This document shows, in pieces, positions 36,047 to 46,800 of a stretch of 64,000 nt of DNA. Under the pieces are notes generated by a model that worked only from the letters and a program-made list of their open reading frames with translations, was not told the DNA's origin and did no database searches. A program made the position numbers and the translations under genes. The stretch is taken from assembly GCA_000727475.1 (NCBI GenBank), contig KL647288.1:3529604-3593603 (forward strand). The letters are read 5' to 3'. Every line of letters begins with the position of its first letter. Position 1 is the first letter of the stretch. The DNA comes from Sarcocystis neurona. Its lineage: Eukaryota > Apicomplexa > Conoidasida > Eucoccidiorida > Sarcocystidae.

Positions 36047-36448
36047 AATGCCTTACGACTTACCCTAGACGTGGTACTTATATCTCTTAAAGTGTAACGT
36101 GGTTGTTAGCTTCTAGATGTGCGTCAGCTTGCTGAAGCATCGGTACGGCTTTTCGAATGCCTCGCGAGTTGTTCTAGAGTGTTCTGTTATCTCCCTATAA
36201 GGAGGGAACGCTCGTGGCGTCAAGATGCTTCCGTACGGTGTCTCTTCAGTATCTGCCAACCTTTAACACTGAGCTCTCATCACTTCGTTCGCGAGCTTGG
36301 ACCTGTAGGTTGCCGTCTTGCATTTCCTTTGCCCTGTCTCCCTGAATAACACTCATTGCCCCCGTGTTCTCGACTTCTACGGTGTCCACCCGCGTTGTTC
36401 TATGGTGGTGCTGGAATAGCCGCCGTATCACTGCAGTAACTTTTCGGT

Positions 36449-38077
36449 ATGAGAAATTTTTGCGGATCTCCCGTGGAGGACAGTTCGTCTGCAGTGGCGG
36501 CATCAAACTCTGCTCCTCCAGCAGCAGCTTATTCTTCGGGCGCAAATAGCGTAGAGTGTCCTCCGGGAACAGCTTTATCTTCGGCGGCATATAGCTCGGA
36601 GCCTTCTACAGCAGACACTTGTGCGGTACAAGCCTCCCCTACGTCTGAGGGAGATGAGTATTTTTCTGGGGGAGGTGATTGTCCTCCTGCAGACGTTCTC
36701 TCGTCGTCTTCTTTCGCCGCACGTCCTTCAAAAGCTGAGGAAAAAGCAGCTTTGAAAAGGGTTCCGGGCTTTCTAGACGAAGCCGCCTATACAGCGGACG
36801 CTAAGGGCTTGCGTTACATGTCTTTGGCTGCAATAATCAAAGTGACTGTGGGTCACCTTCTCAGTAATTTCTATTCGGCCAACGTCACTCCTGCCGCCGA
36901 AGTGGAAGGGGCTGCATCCGGCAACGGATATTCGTCTAAGTATACCGATGTGGAAGTCAGAGAACCCCTTCACCACCAGGTTAGCAGTAATGGATTTTTT
37001 TCCCTGCAAGATTATTGCGGACAGCTGGTATCGCACGTACTGCATCGACAAGATGCGGCTCCTACAGCTCATGCGGTCCCACAAGAAGCACAGGGTCCTG
37101 CAGTCACACGTGAGTGTGGCAACTTTTCTTCGAATCTAGCGAAGAGGAGACAGTCGGAACTCCGTTGCCACAATGTGGGGGCAGAAGGGCCGTCGGTCGT
37201 TCTTTTTCATTCATGTCACTCTAGTTTGGAGAAGCTCTGCGCGGGGAGGGGGGAGGCGGACGGGACGAACTGCGCCTCTCCGTCTGGTACGCCGCAAGAA
37301 GTCTTTGCTGGCGTCATTTCGGTCGAGAAACTCGCTATGCTCGATGCTGGCGTCTACATACGCCCGGATCTTTCAGAAATACTCTCCAGTCGACAACAAG
37401 CAAACGAAGTCCAAGCAATGTTAAAGCGATGTAGAGACATCGACGCTAAAGTGTGTGAACTGAAAAAGAGGGTTTACGTGCGCTGGCCGTCGTCGGGGAC
37501 ACATTCCCAGCGGAGGAAGCTACGTGGAGACGACGGTACCGCCAGCAGCGGCGGCGACGGCCAAGAAGTTGCTGAAGTTATGAGCAACAAAGGAAGGGCA
37601 GAAAGTGAAACGAAAGTGGTCAGCGCGGATTCTGGAACTGCTGTGGGTAGCACACCGTCTGCGAGTGTGTTCCACAACGTGCAAAGAACTGGAAGGTTTA
37701 GGAGCCCTACTGATGCCTTTTACGCTGTCGCGGCGTCCGCTGAAATTCTTGCGCTCCGCCGTGAGAAGCTGCAGCTGCGTCGACGACTTGCAGATGTGCG
37801 GGCTTTGGTTGAGTACGTCTGGAAGTACGGGGGTTTCTCTCGTACTTCTCAGATAAACGCTGACCAGTTCAGTCAGTTGTTTTGTTCGAACATGGAGAAT
37901 GTATCTCAGCAGCGCGCGGCGGCTGTCCTTTTCGAACTCTGCGACGCAGGTCATCGTGGTAGTGTCACTCTCGAAGACTTATTTACCCGGCTGCCCCTCC
38001 GCGCTCTTGAAGTCATGTTCATTGTAACCGAAATGGAAAGAAAGGCAAGACAAGCATATCGATACTATTGGATCTAG
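36449..38077 (+). CDS. Hypothetical protein with a degenerate C-terminal EF-hand
   Basis: A 542-codon open frame beginning with ATG, the longest non-repetitive ORF in this segment. The first 90 residues are Ser/Ala-rich and probably disordered. There is a charged, helix-prone segment near residues 320-345 (LKRCRDIDAKVCELKKR), a Ser/Gly-rich linker and a second helical segment (LALRREKLQLRRRLADVRAL). Residues 499-510 (DAGHRGSVTLED) fit the spacing of an EF-hand loop: Asp first, Gly sixth, a hydrophobic eighth. Positions 3, 5 and 12 are Gly, Arg and Asp, so calcium binding is doubtful. No signal peptide or membrane segment. No introns are required. Function unknown. Confidence 0.75.
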   Translation: MRNFCGSPVEDSSSAVAASNSAPPAAAYSSGANSVECPPGTALSSAAYSSEPSTADTCAVQASPTSEGDEYFSGGGDCPPADVLSSSSFAARPSKAEEKAALKRVPGFLDEAAYTADAKGLRYMSLAAIIKVTVGHLLSNFYSANVTPAAEVEGAASGNGYSSKYTDVEVREPLHHQVSSNGFFSLQDYCGQLVSHVLHRQDAAPTAHAVPQEAQGPAVTRECGNFSSNLAKRRQSELRCHNVGAEGPSVVLFHSCHSSLEKLCAGRGEADGTNCASPSGTPQEVFAGVISVEKLAMLDAGVYIRPDLSEILSSRQQANEVQAMLKRCRDIDAKVCELKKRVYVRWPSSGTHSQRRKLRGDDGTASSGGDGQEVAEVMSNKGRAESETKVVSADSGTAVGSTPSASVFHNVQRTGRFRSPTDAFYAVAASAEILALRREKLQLRRRLADVRALVEYVWKYGGFSRTSQINADQFSQLFCSNMENVSQQRAAAVLFELCDAGHRGSVTLEDLFTRLPLRALEVMFIVTEMERKARQAYRYYWI

Positions 38078-39653
38078 GTCCAAGCGTCCTGGCACTACGG
38101 GGTTTATTGGGTTTCTGGACGGGAACTAGACAGAACAAGATTAAACGAGTGCATCGCCAGAATCGCGTGGAGAGCCGTTTCCGAACGGATGGATGCAGGG
38201 CCTTTCAGCTGTACTGCCGAGGCATCGCTACCTCTCTGCGCGTAAAACCGCCACAACTTCGAAGCTTCAATGTAGAGAGTCTATTAGAAGTTCGTTCGCT
38301 TCACGTTGCCATAATTAAGCAGTCGTACGCGCTTTCCATCACCCACTGATGGTTTCCTTTAGTATGCTGTGAGGGGCTGCCACCGGTATTTCGGTTTTTC
38401 TCTTAGGCGGTGGCCGCAACACGGGCTTCTTTTGTAATGCGCTTACCAACTTGTGTGTGTGTTTTTTTTGTATGTGTGTACACCGGTGGTGGTAAGGGTT
38501 CACATCCTGAACTGTATACTAGTGGGCAGGCAAGGGGAGCAGGCGAGGTGACGCCGCGTAATAATGACTTTGAAGGCGTAAGCAGCAGTAGACGACCTTT
38601 CGTTTCAAGGAAGGATGGATTAGTGCAGGTCTGCACGTGGTAGGATTAGTACAACCTGTTCTGGAGGTTCACTAAGTTAAAAGGAGTTTCTGCATGTACT
38701 GGTACACATAGCCGTATACCTCCGCACACTCAGCGGACCGCCCTGCTTGACTCGTTGAAGCAGTAGTGCGTGTGCGTAGTAAGGGTGCATATATATTTGT
38801 ACTTAGCATGTAGACGTTCATTCTGCCGAGCTGCGTCAGTGGCACATCATACCCACATTGTAAATACGTACGTATGAGACGTACGTCTTTCGTTGTTCAG
38901 TAAAGATACGCAGGTGCAACGCACGGATATGTGCTACACTCGTACGATATGTGCAGCCTCATCTGTATACGTCGGTCTCAGGGTATTCACCAATGTTGCT
39001 ATTTACTTGTGTTGGACGACGTGCAGGAGTACACAGAGTGCACCCTCAAATTTCAGAACATGCGCACACACACGTGCGTGTGCTTGTCTTGAGTGTTGCT
39101 TTCGTATATACATACGCCACTCGCGCGCGCACGTACGTGTGCTTGTCTTGAGTGTTTCTTTTGTATATACATGCGCCATTCGCGTATGTGACCCTGCCCT
39201 ACTACGTTAAACACAACTGAGCATACCCACTCGTGTACAGGTATATGTAGTCTGGGAAGACGCATGGATACAGTGTGCAAATGCATACACGTACCAGGGG
39301 CAACGCCTGTCTAATGTGTTCACGCTGCCGCGGCGTGCAGTACAAAGTGGTAGACACGCCAACGTAGCAGCGCGTGATAGTCGAGGCGGAAATAATCAGA
39401 AACGCGTGTACTTGGCGAATGCTGGTAAAGCACCTTCATACAGGTGTGACATCAGATCTTACAGCTGCAGGGCCTACATGACAGAAACAGGGACTTCGCG
39501 TTCGCATTACGAGCTTCCCACTCCAAATTTCCTAACACTCTATGATATTCCTTGTGTTCTCCCCCGACACGTTGCCGCGGCAGAAGCAGAGAACGCAGAA
39601 GACGTAGAAGGATTTTCGGACACATCTCCGCATCCCCCCGCACCGAACATTCT
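38078..39653. other. Boundary from repeat-poor to repeat-rich DNA; NTMT1 3' region
   Basis: Around 38.4 kb TG-rich microsatellite sequence starts (GTGTGTGTGTTTTTT at 38453) and continues with TACGT/TGTGC-type repeats. A duplicated TGCGTGTGCTTGTCTTGAGTG-like element occurs near 39075 and 39130. The part just below 39653 is the likely 3' untranslated region of the minus-strand methyltransferase. Confidence 0.6.
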
Positions 39654-39963
39654 TTACAACGGGACAGCAGCTGTTGTAGAAGAGTCCGACGTACCAGTCT
39701 GTGCCATTGCATGGACTGACCTAAGGCAGTACATGCGCACAGGAAATAAAGTGGCCGGAAATTTTGGCTGTTTCATATCGAGTAGTAGCCGCAAATTTGC
39801 CTGTTTGAAGATTTCTCTGTACTGCTTGTCCGTGCGCAAGATAGAGTTGTCCGTCAAGTCGATTTCCTCCTCGTCCTCGCTGACATTTTCTTTGACGCAG
39901 ATCACTCCTCGGGGCCGCAAAGCCGCAGCGCAGCGCTCTGCCAAAATAACCACACGCGAGTAA
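39478..39963 (+). CDS. Candidate antisense ORF over the methyltransferase last exon
   Basis: An ATG-started plus-strand frame of 161 codons that fully overlaps the last NTMT1-family exon in antisense and extends into its 3' region. The non-overlapping first 60 codons (for example HYELPTPNFLTLYDIPC) look like ordinary protein rather than repeat translation, but the rest is the mirror of a conserved exon. More likely a shadow frame than a gene. Confidence 0.15.
   Translation: MTETGTSRSHYELPTPNFLTLYDIPCVLPRHVAAAEAENAEDVEGFSDTSPHPPAPNILYNGTAAVVEESDVPVCAIAWTDLRQYMRTGNKVAGNFGCFISSSSRKFACLKISLYCLSVRKIELSVKSISSSSSLTFSLTQITPRGRKAAAQRSAKITTRE
39654..39937 (-). CDS. NTMT1: NTMT1 family, last exon
   Basis: Acceptor TTATTTTGGCAG; the first two bases complete a Glu codon, giving VALLERCAAALRPRGV across the junction. 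Continues as VKENVSEDEEEIDLTDNS, conserving the Asp that matches human Asp180, and ends with an 18-residue extension after MYCLR and a TAA stop at 39656-39654. Confidence 0.88.
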
Positions 39964-42900
39964 CACTCACCACTTCTCGCGCCTGCAGCAGTTTTGAAAT
40001 GCTGGGATGTAAACTAGACGCATTTCGAGACCAGCGCTACAGGCCCTCCCAATCAAAAAACAAACTCACTACTGCCCACCTCGTGTAAACATAACCGGAA
40101 ACCTGTGCGACCCATTTTTGGCCACCTCGTGTATAAACCCACATACTAATATCCTCGATGTCTACAAGCAAACATACACTTAAGTGTCTCACCGTATATA
40201 CTGACGCACACACTTCGCGATGCCCTAATTTCTGCAAACACGCGCTATGTCTTGTGCGTCAGTGAAGTTTTACAAACGCTGCAGGAATTTCCGTGGAATT
40301 TCCGACTCGGACGTAATAGCGACTTCTTCCTAGACGCGAGAGGTCCCTACCAGGTGCACATGCATTCACCCACACCATCCGATTTGAGCGTCGGAACACT
40401 CACGCTTACACGTGCGCATATACTATATACATGTATGTCAACGTGTGTCCACAACTATATGTGGTATGTGTATAGACTTCCGTGTACTTACACTCATGTA
40501 TCCAAGTAAACAGATATCTCGATGTGCTGAGGAAGTGAAAGCTACGCCCGTGTAAGTGAAGGTCTGCGACACACTTCGCACCACTCCTGAGTCGTCCTGC
40601 ACCTGTGTTCATCGGCGCAAGTCAAACTTAAACCTCGAGCCTGTGTGCGCGTGCTCACAGGTGCGTAGATATGTGTGCTGTATACATACGATATGTAATG
40701 TAGACACACCGCAGGAAACCTCCCTTGCTGGTCTAGCAGTGTCTTGCATAAGATCCCCCTTCTCCCAACAGAAGATTATCTGTAACGCGTAGGCAAAATT
40801 AACACTCGACGCAGCACTCTTACAAAGTCCTATCCCAGGGACTCTAATGGCAGAACTCCACGACTACAACGGCAGATAACCACCGGCAAATAGTACGGCT
40901 ACAGCGACATGAATACATACCGCTCCCCACGCACCTGACGGAAGTATTGGCGGGAAGTCTCAATACCAGAAACACCACAAGAAGTCAGTAAAAGTGCGTC
41001 CCATGCACTTTTGATGCGCGACGCATCCAAGGCTCCATCTCGCGAAACACTCGCCACTTGTCTACTGCGTTTAACCACTGGCGCCGTGTAACAGGCGAAG
41101 ACGAGAAACTCTCCTTTCTACGCCTTTGTACGAACGCGCGCACTCGTAAGCATATAAATCTGCGCCATCTGTAGCAAAGCACGCATTATGTACACGTGTT
41201 CACAGAGGCAGTGCCTCAGTAGTTGACTGCATATATATATATATATATGCAGATATATGTCATACATGTATGCATACGTATAACTGAAATATATGTATGT
41301 TCGACGACAAAATGCAACATGGCGAACGGCGCGCAAGTTCTTCAGGCGGAACAGCGAAAATTTCCCTCTTTGTTCCCAGTCGACAGCTGCTACTACTACT
41401 ACTACCACGACGACGCTTGCAGGTACGTCAATTTCGACACCACTGGTACTATTTCTACGGCTCCTACTATAAGAACTACTGCATTTACGGATCTATATCT
41501 ACTGCGGTCAGTAGACGGGCATGCCAGCGAGGAAGCAGCAGCCGAAAGAACGCTGACTCAAGTGACTCGAGTGGCGAAGCTCGACTCCGCAGGATGGGGT
41601 TGCAAAGGTGCTGGCAAGAGCCACGACGGCCAGCAGCTGCACCAGAAAAGACAGGAAGAAGCAGGAGGAGACGGCCAGGAGAAGTGCAGCACAAAAAAAA
41701 TAAAACTCAAAGGCAACTTACCTAGCAACGCAACCAGGTCAGTATCCGTGAGGTAGAGGACGCACCACTGCAGCCAGATGCAGTCGTACTGCTTCTGCGG
41801 GTGAAAGTCCTGCAGCGGGACTTGAAAAATATCAACCAGACGATCGCTCTGCACAAACTGCCGCGCTTCAGAAACGAATTTCGCACTCGGCTCCACCATG
41901 TCAACCTGCGGCACACATTTACAACGACGCACCCACATTTAGAAAAACAGACGCTAACATTTTGACGCACAGACGCACACACATACGGATACAAACATAT
42001 ATACATATATATATATATGTATGCGTACACCTTTACAAATCTGTAGATATCTACGTACGCACATCCACACGCGTATCCACACCAACGTACATATCCCGTT
42101 TATGTGTATACACATATATATGTATCTACGTCGCGTCTGCGCTCAGCGAGAAAAGAAGCCTCCGCACGCGCCGGAGCGCGCCTGCACACCACTCTGTATA
42201 CATGTCTGTCTTTTCCAAATATATATACATGTATATGTATATACACATAATTATACGTACAGCTATTTACGCATACCCTGCCTCACCCACTGTCTTTCTC
42301 AATACGGAGACGCAGTTGCATACATGTGCGGCACTACCTACCAATATATTTTCCAGCTGTTTATAGCTACTTATACATATATCCTGCCTCATCCCCAAAC
42401 AGATACCTTCCCGATTCTAAAGAAAACTATTCTCAAGTCAGTCGCGCCGCAGTCTAATTACAGCACACACCGACACAAACATCCCTAAATACAAACGTAT
42501 ATAAATATATATATATATATGTATATATAATTAGGTATAGAGTACATACGTACACAAATATGTATGACACTAACATCCATACATATAAAAGTATATATAA
42601 ATATATATATATATATGTGTACTTAGGGAGCGTACAGATACACACAAATAGATACGATACAAATATCCCTGTACATATAAGCATATATATATATATATAT
42701 AGATAGAGTAGACATGTACACAAATATATATGACTAAAGATAGTTAACTCGGTTGAAAAGGATACAGACTGAGAGACACCGGGAAAGCAAGAAGAGTGCT
42801 CAGAACAACGTGCGCAGCACTTGACAGCGATACACGCGCATACACGAGCAGACACACAGATGTCCCTTCTACTTCGCACGTGCGTCTCTAAACGTGTGCA

Positions 42901-43828
42901 CACCGTCCACCACGGTATTTTTCTTCAACTGAGAGGACGCAGAAAAGAGGGATGCGTCCGATTGAGTACGGAAAGATGAGAGATGCAAAGAGGTCTGGGT
43001 TGAATTGTTCCACTGCTGCTTTGGCTCTGTCTTTCCTCTTCAGAAGCAACTGCCAGTCCCAAGCGACAGTCCGGCAGGTGTTGACGACGACGCGCACCGC
43101 CGCTTATCTAGTCTACAGTTACGGATTACTGACGCGCGCGCGCACGTGTGTGAATGTGCACACAGAACACCCATACGTGTGCGTCACTCTGTGCTGTTGT
43201 CTACAGGTACGCAGCCGTTGAGAAGAGCACGCCGACGTGCTTCAGAGAAAGGAAACAACCTTCCACGCGTCGTTCCTGCTGCTGCCGCTCGGCGTTCTGC
43301 TGCTACTGCTGCGCGCGAAGCTCTGCTGCAGACCGCGCGACTCTGTCGCCGCTGTTACAGGCGGGGGCGCTCTGCAGCTCGTTGGCGAAGCCATCTGCTG
43401 CTGGTACACAGCCAAGAGTTCTGTTGCTGCCGTCCCAGCCGCTCCCGTCCGGGTTCCCTGCTGCTGTATCTGTGCATGCGGTACGGCTCGAGTCGTGCTG
43501 CTGCTGTTGCTGTTCTGCCCTCGCAGCCGCGGCTACTGTGTGTGTGTGTGTGTGTGTGTGTCGGTGTTTCTGTGTGCGACTACTGACTTGTGCGAAGCGG
43601 CGCAGCAGGCAGCCTTTGGTCACGCGGCCGATGCCGGCGCCGCAGTCGAGGGCGCAGTCAAAGCGGCAGGATGAGCCTTTATAGGCAGGAAGCGTCTTGA
43701 TTTTATCTAAGAACAACAGCGAAGCTTCAAGATCGACGGACGAAACGCAGTCGTAGCCATCCAGCATTCCCTTCACCGTCGCTTCCTTCTTTTCCCAGTA
43801 CTGCGCTGCCCGTCTGTACCACGCTCCC
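39654..43828 (-). CDS. NTMT1: Alpha-N-terminal protein methyltransferase (NTMT1/METTL11 family)
   Basis: Gene-level entry. The enzyme transfers methyl groups from S-adenosylmethionine to the alpha-amino group of proteins that start X-Pro-Lys after Met removal, such as RCC1 and some ribosomal proteins. Three minus-strand exons (43828-43588, 41905-41722, 39937-39654) join in phase at GT-AG sites to give 235 residues, close to the 223 of the human enzyme. Seen in order: YWEKKEATVKGMLDGY, the SAM-binding DCALDCGAGIGRVTK, VDMVEPSAKF, the LQDFHP and IWLQW motifs, then LRPRGVICVKEN and a C-terminal PVRMYCLR. The first listed exon begins with a partial codon, so at least one upstream coding exon with the start is missing from this model. 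The position of human His140 is Tyr here. Confidence 0.88.
41722..41905 (-). CDS. NTMT1: NTMT1 family, middle exon
   Basis: Starts in phase 0 after GTGCCGCAG with VDMVEPSAKFVSEARQF and continues to QYDCIWLQWCVLYLTD; ends with one base of a codon at a perfect GTAAGT donor. In the human protein the segment after IQW is VIGHLTD with His140; here it is CVLYLTD. Confidence 0.88.
42495..42710. repeat. TA-rich microsatellite block in NTMT1 intron 1
   Basis: Three TA runs (about 42502-42525, 42595-42620, 42685-42705) spaced some 90 bases apart and separated by similar sequence (ACGTACACAAATATGTATGACAC-like), indicating a diverged higher-order tandem repeat of about 90 bp. Confidence 0.75.
43536..43562. 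repeat. TG dinucleotide repeat
   Basis: TGTG run of about 25 bases immediately downstream of the NTMT1 SAM-binding exon donor, on the intron side. Confidence 0.9.
43588..43828 (-). CDS. NTMT1: NTMT1 family, SAM-binding exon
   Basis: Begins after TTGCGTCCAG with one base completing a codon, then GAWYRRAAQYW. It carries the family's GMLDGY and the glycine-rich SAM loop DCGAGIGR, and ends after RRFAQ in phase 0 at a GTCAGT donor. The upstream frame has a stop at 43845, so the exon must start here or just before; the real start lies in an exon further upstream, possibly in the CTG-rich DNA of 44-45.3 kb. Confidence 0.88.
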
Positions 43829-46800
43829 CTGGACGCAAACAATCAAGATGAAGAAGCAACACAACATAAACACAACAGTCCATCACAGCCGAAACCGACT
43901 GTCAAGCAGGGCCACACGTGCTCATAGGTGTGTGTGCATATGAATCAGTTCATCCAAGAAGACGTATACGCGCACGTGCCTGTATATCTCTACGTGCGTG
44001 GGTGTGTGTATGCATATATATATTTATATATGTACACACACGCCTATACACGCACAAATATGTGTGTGTGTGTCTCCTGCAAGCCAAGGACAAACACAGA
44101 CCTGCAGCATATATGTGCTGCACCAGCGACAGACGCAAATACAGAAGACACAGAGAAATGTAGCCTCTGCGTCACCAGTAGAAAGTGTCCACGTTGCAAG
44201 ACGTGGAAACAGGCTGCGCGACCCGATTCGACATTGCTGCGACTTTGCAGCAACATGTCCGCCCCTCCGTGCTGCCTTGTGTCCGCCCCTTGCTTGTTCA
44301 TACGGAAAAAAGGGCTTCTGCGTTTCTTTTTCTGACGCGCCGTTACCAAATCGACGACGGGGGATGCAAACGACCGTTCCCTTCCTGCAGTTCCACTGCC
44401 GCTGCCGGTGCTTCTCCTCCTTCCCCAGCCCTGCCGGCCCCATACGCAGCAGCTGCTGCTCGCTGCTCCATCCAGTGGCGCTTCCCGTGGCGGCTACATT
44501 CGCTTCCGCAATACTAATGCAAGTGGACTTGGGTTGACGTGTAGAGCCAGACACGCGCACGTTTCTATCTTCCCGCTCCACATACGCGTGTATGTTGCCG
44601 CTACAGGTGCACCCCTAGGCGCGCGTACGTACGTCTGTGTAGATAAATAACGCCTGCTTCCACCCTGGAGCCTCGGCCATAGTCCTCAGGTGCTGCGCAT
44701 TTGCGTTGATACACGTACGAATGCATACATATGTTCGTGTGTCTGGATACACCTCCTCTCTCTATATATATCGTGTAAGTCTTATACTCGCGTGTTCACA
44801 CACGCAAACTCTGTGAGGACGCACTGGCGGTGCGCCCATCTCCTCACGAGTATACGTACACATCCCGACACACATACATGCAGAAGTACGCATACCTATG
44901 AGATAGACGCAACCCCAGCACGCCTAGTAAGCTCCACATATACACAATAGTGCCTCATACACGTCTCAAGAAGAAAAGGACAGAGTCTGCACCCGCTGCG
45001 GTGGGCTACTGAAGACACACAGCTCACGCGCCCATGAAGCGTATACGCTCGGTCTCTACATATATGTACATATATGCCTGGCATGTGTAAGTATTCACCA
45101 AGAAGTACAGACGCACTGTGCCACTTCGACGACTGTACAGACATTCCACCCACCCCGTCAACTGCATACCCGAAGGGAAATCTCTCTGAAAACAAGCTTG
45201 CCTTTCCTGCGCGCTCAAGCGGCCACGAGCTGCTTCATGCGAAATCTGCTCCATGGTACTTGGATGCCTGCAGCACGCACCAAGAACTCTATTCATACTC
45301 CCTCAGTACGTGGCGTCTGCTGCCTCTCCTCTTTTTCTCTTCTGCTGCGACGTCGGCGTGTGCGCGGTCCTCTGGATGCGCAGGCGATTGGTGTTGCCGC
45401 TGTTGCTGGAAAAAAGTTCTGCTGCTTTGCTTCGTCAGGAACTGCTGCGCCGTTGTTTCCTTTCCTCTTCCTGCAGCGATTCCCGTGTCTGGATGTGCTG
45501 CTGCTGCTGCCGGTGGCGCTGCTGTCCCCGCCACTGTCCACAGCCGCCCTGCTCGTGCGGCTGCCAACGCAGTAGCGTGCCGCTGCTGTTATTGCTGCTG
45601 AGACCTGTTGCTGGGGCGGTGTTGCTCACCGTAGAAATGCAAAAATACGTTTTCTTCAGGAAACGACGAAGACAGTCCAGAGATTCTCGGATGCAGGGCT
45701 GCTGTCCCCCCCCTCTGCGTGAATGCTGCGGCGGGACCGAGTTGCTGCTGAATTACAGAGATACGCCAACACTGTCCGCGCACCAGCAGCAACAGTCGTG
45801 CAGAACAATACCCCGCAAGTGCTGAGAAAAAGTTAACACTGCGTCTCCCTTCACACACATGTAAAAATGGGTATGCTGGGTAGATTTTCTGTATCGGACT
45901 GTTGAAATATATCTACACACCTACATATATATGCAAATTACTACAAGAGAGTGTGGCGCCAGTGAGAAAAACGAATCACGGAACGAGTGGCAGGGTACAG
46001 GAACGCAGTCTCCCCGAAACAGCAGACGCAGGCAGAGTACTTCCACAACAGTAGCAGCGGGAGTGGCCCCGCGTGACGCTGTAGCAAAGGCAGGCGCACA
46101 GGGGGCAGCGAGACCAGCATGCAGGAAGCCTCTGTCGAGATACGTCCCTAGCTACGCACATACACAAGGCGTAGCTAGGCCAGCAGAAGGGAAAAACGGC
46201 AAAATATTCCACGAAAGAGCTAAACTGTCAGCAGCAGACGCAGCTGTTACAAAACCCGCAGTCCCGATGAGGTTCGCGGACACCATGCGGCTGCGGCAGC
46301 GCAGCAGATGTCGACGGTGTTGCTTCATAGAAGACTATATTTATATACGTGTATATGTTTACGCCGTCGTACAGATACACCTGTATATATATACGTTTAT
46401 GTATCATTTCTGTGGGTGTCCGTATTAACTTGTAGAGAGACAGCTGGATAGATGGGAAGAGAGAGAATAAGTACTCTTGACACACACAGGAAACGGCAGA
46501 ACGTACCAACACCTCACAGAGGGAGAAACACCATCAAAAAGGGACATTTGAAAAGACAACTGACACGGGGAAACGCCCTTTTCCAATGAGGGGGATAGTA
46601 GCTGGAAAAGAAGAAGCACTCAGGTCATTTGTTCTGCTCCAGCATGCAGTAGTACGGTGAACAAATATCCGGGGAGAGAATCTGCGTCTCCAGAGTGTCT
46701 TGACTAAGATTAGTCACAGACACGTTATTGCACAACGCAGACAACTGCGTGCGCAAATCTCCCTCTGTTTTGATATTACATGCAAATTTTTGAAAATATG

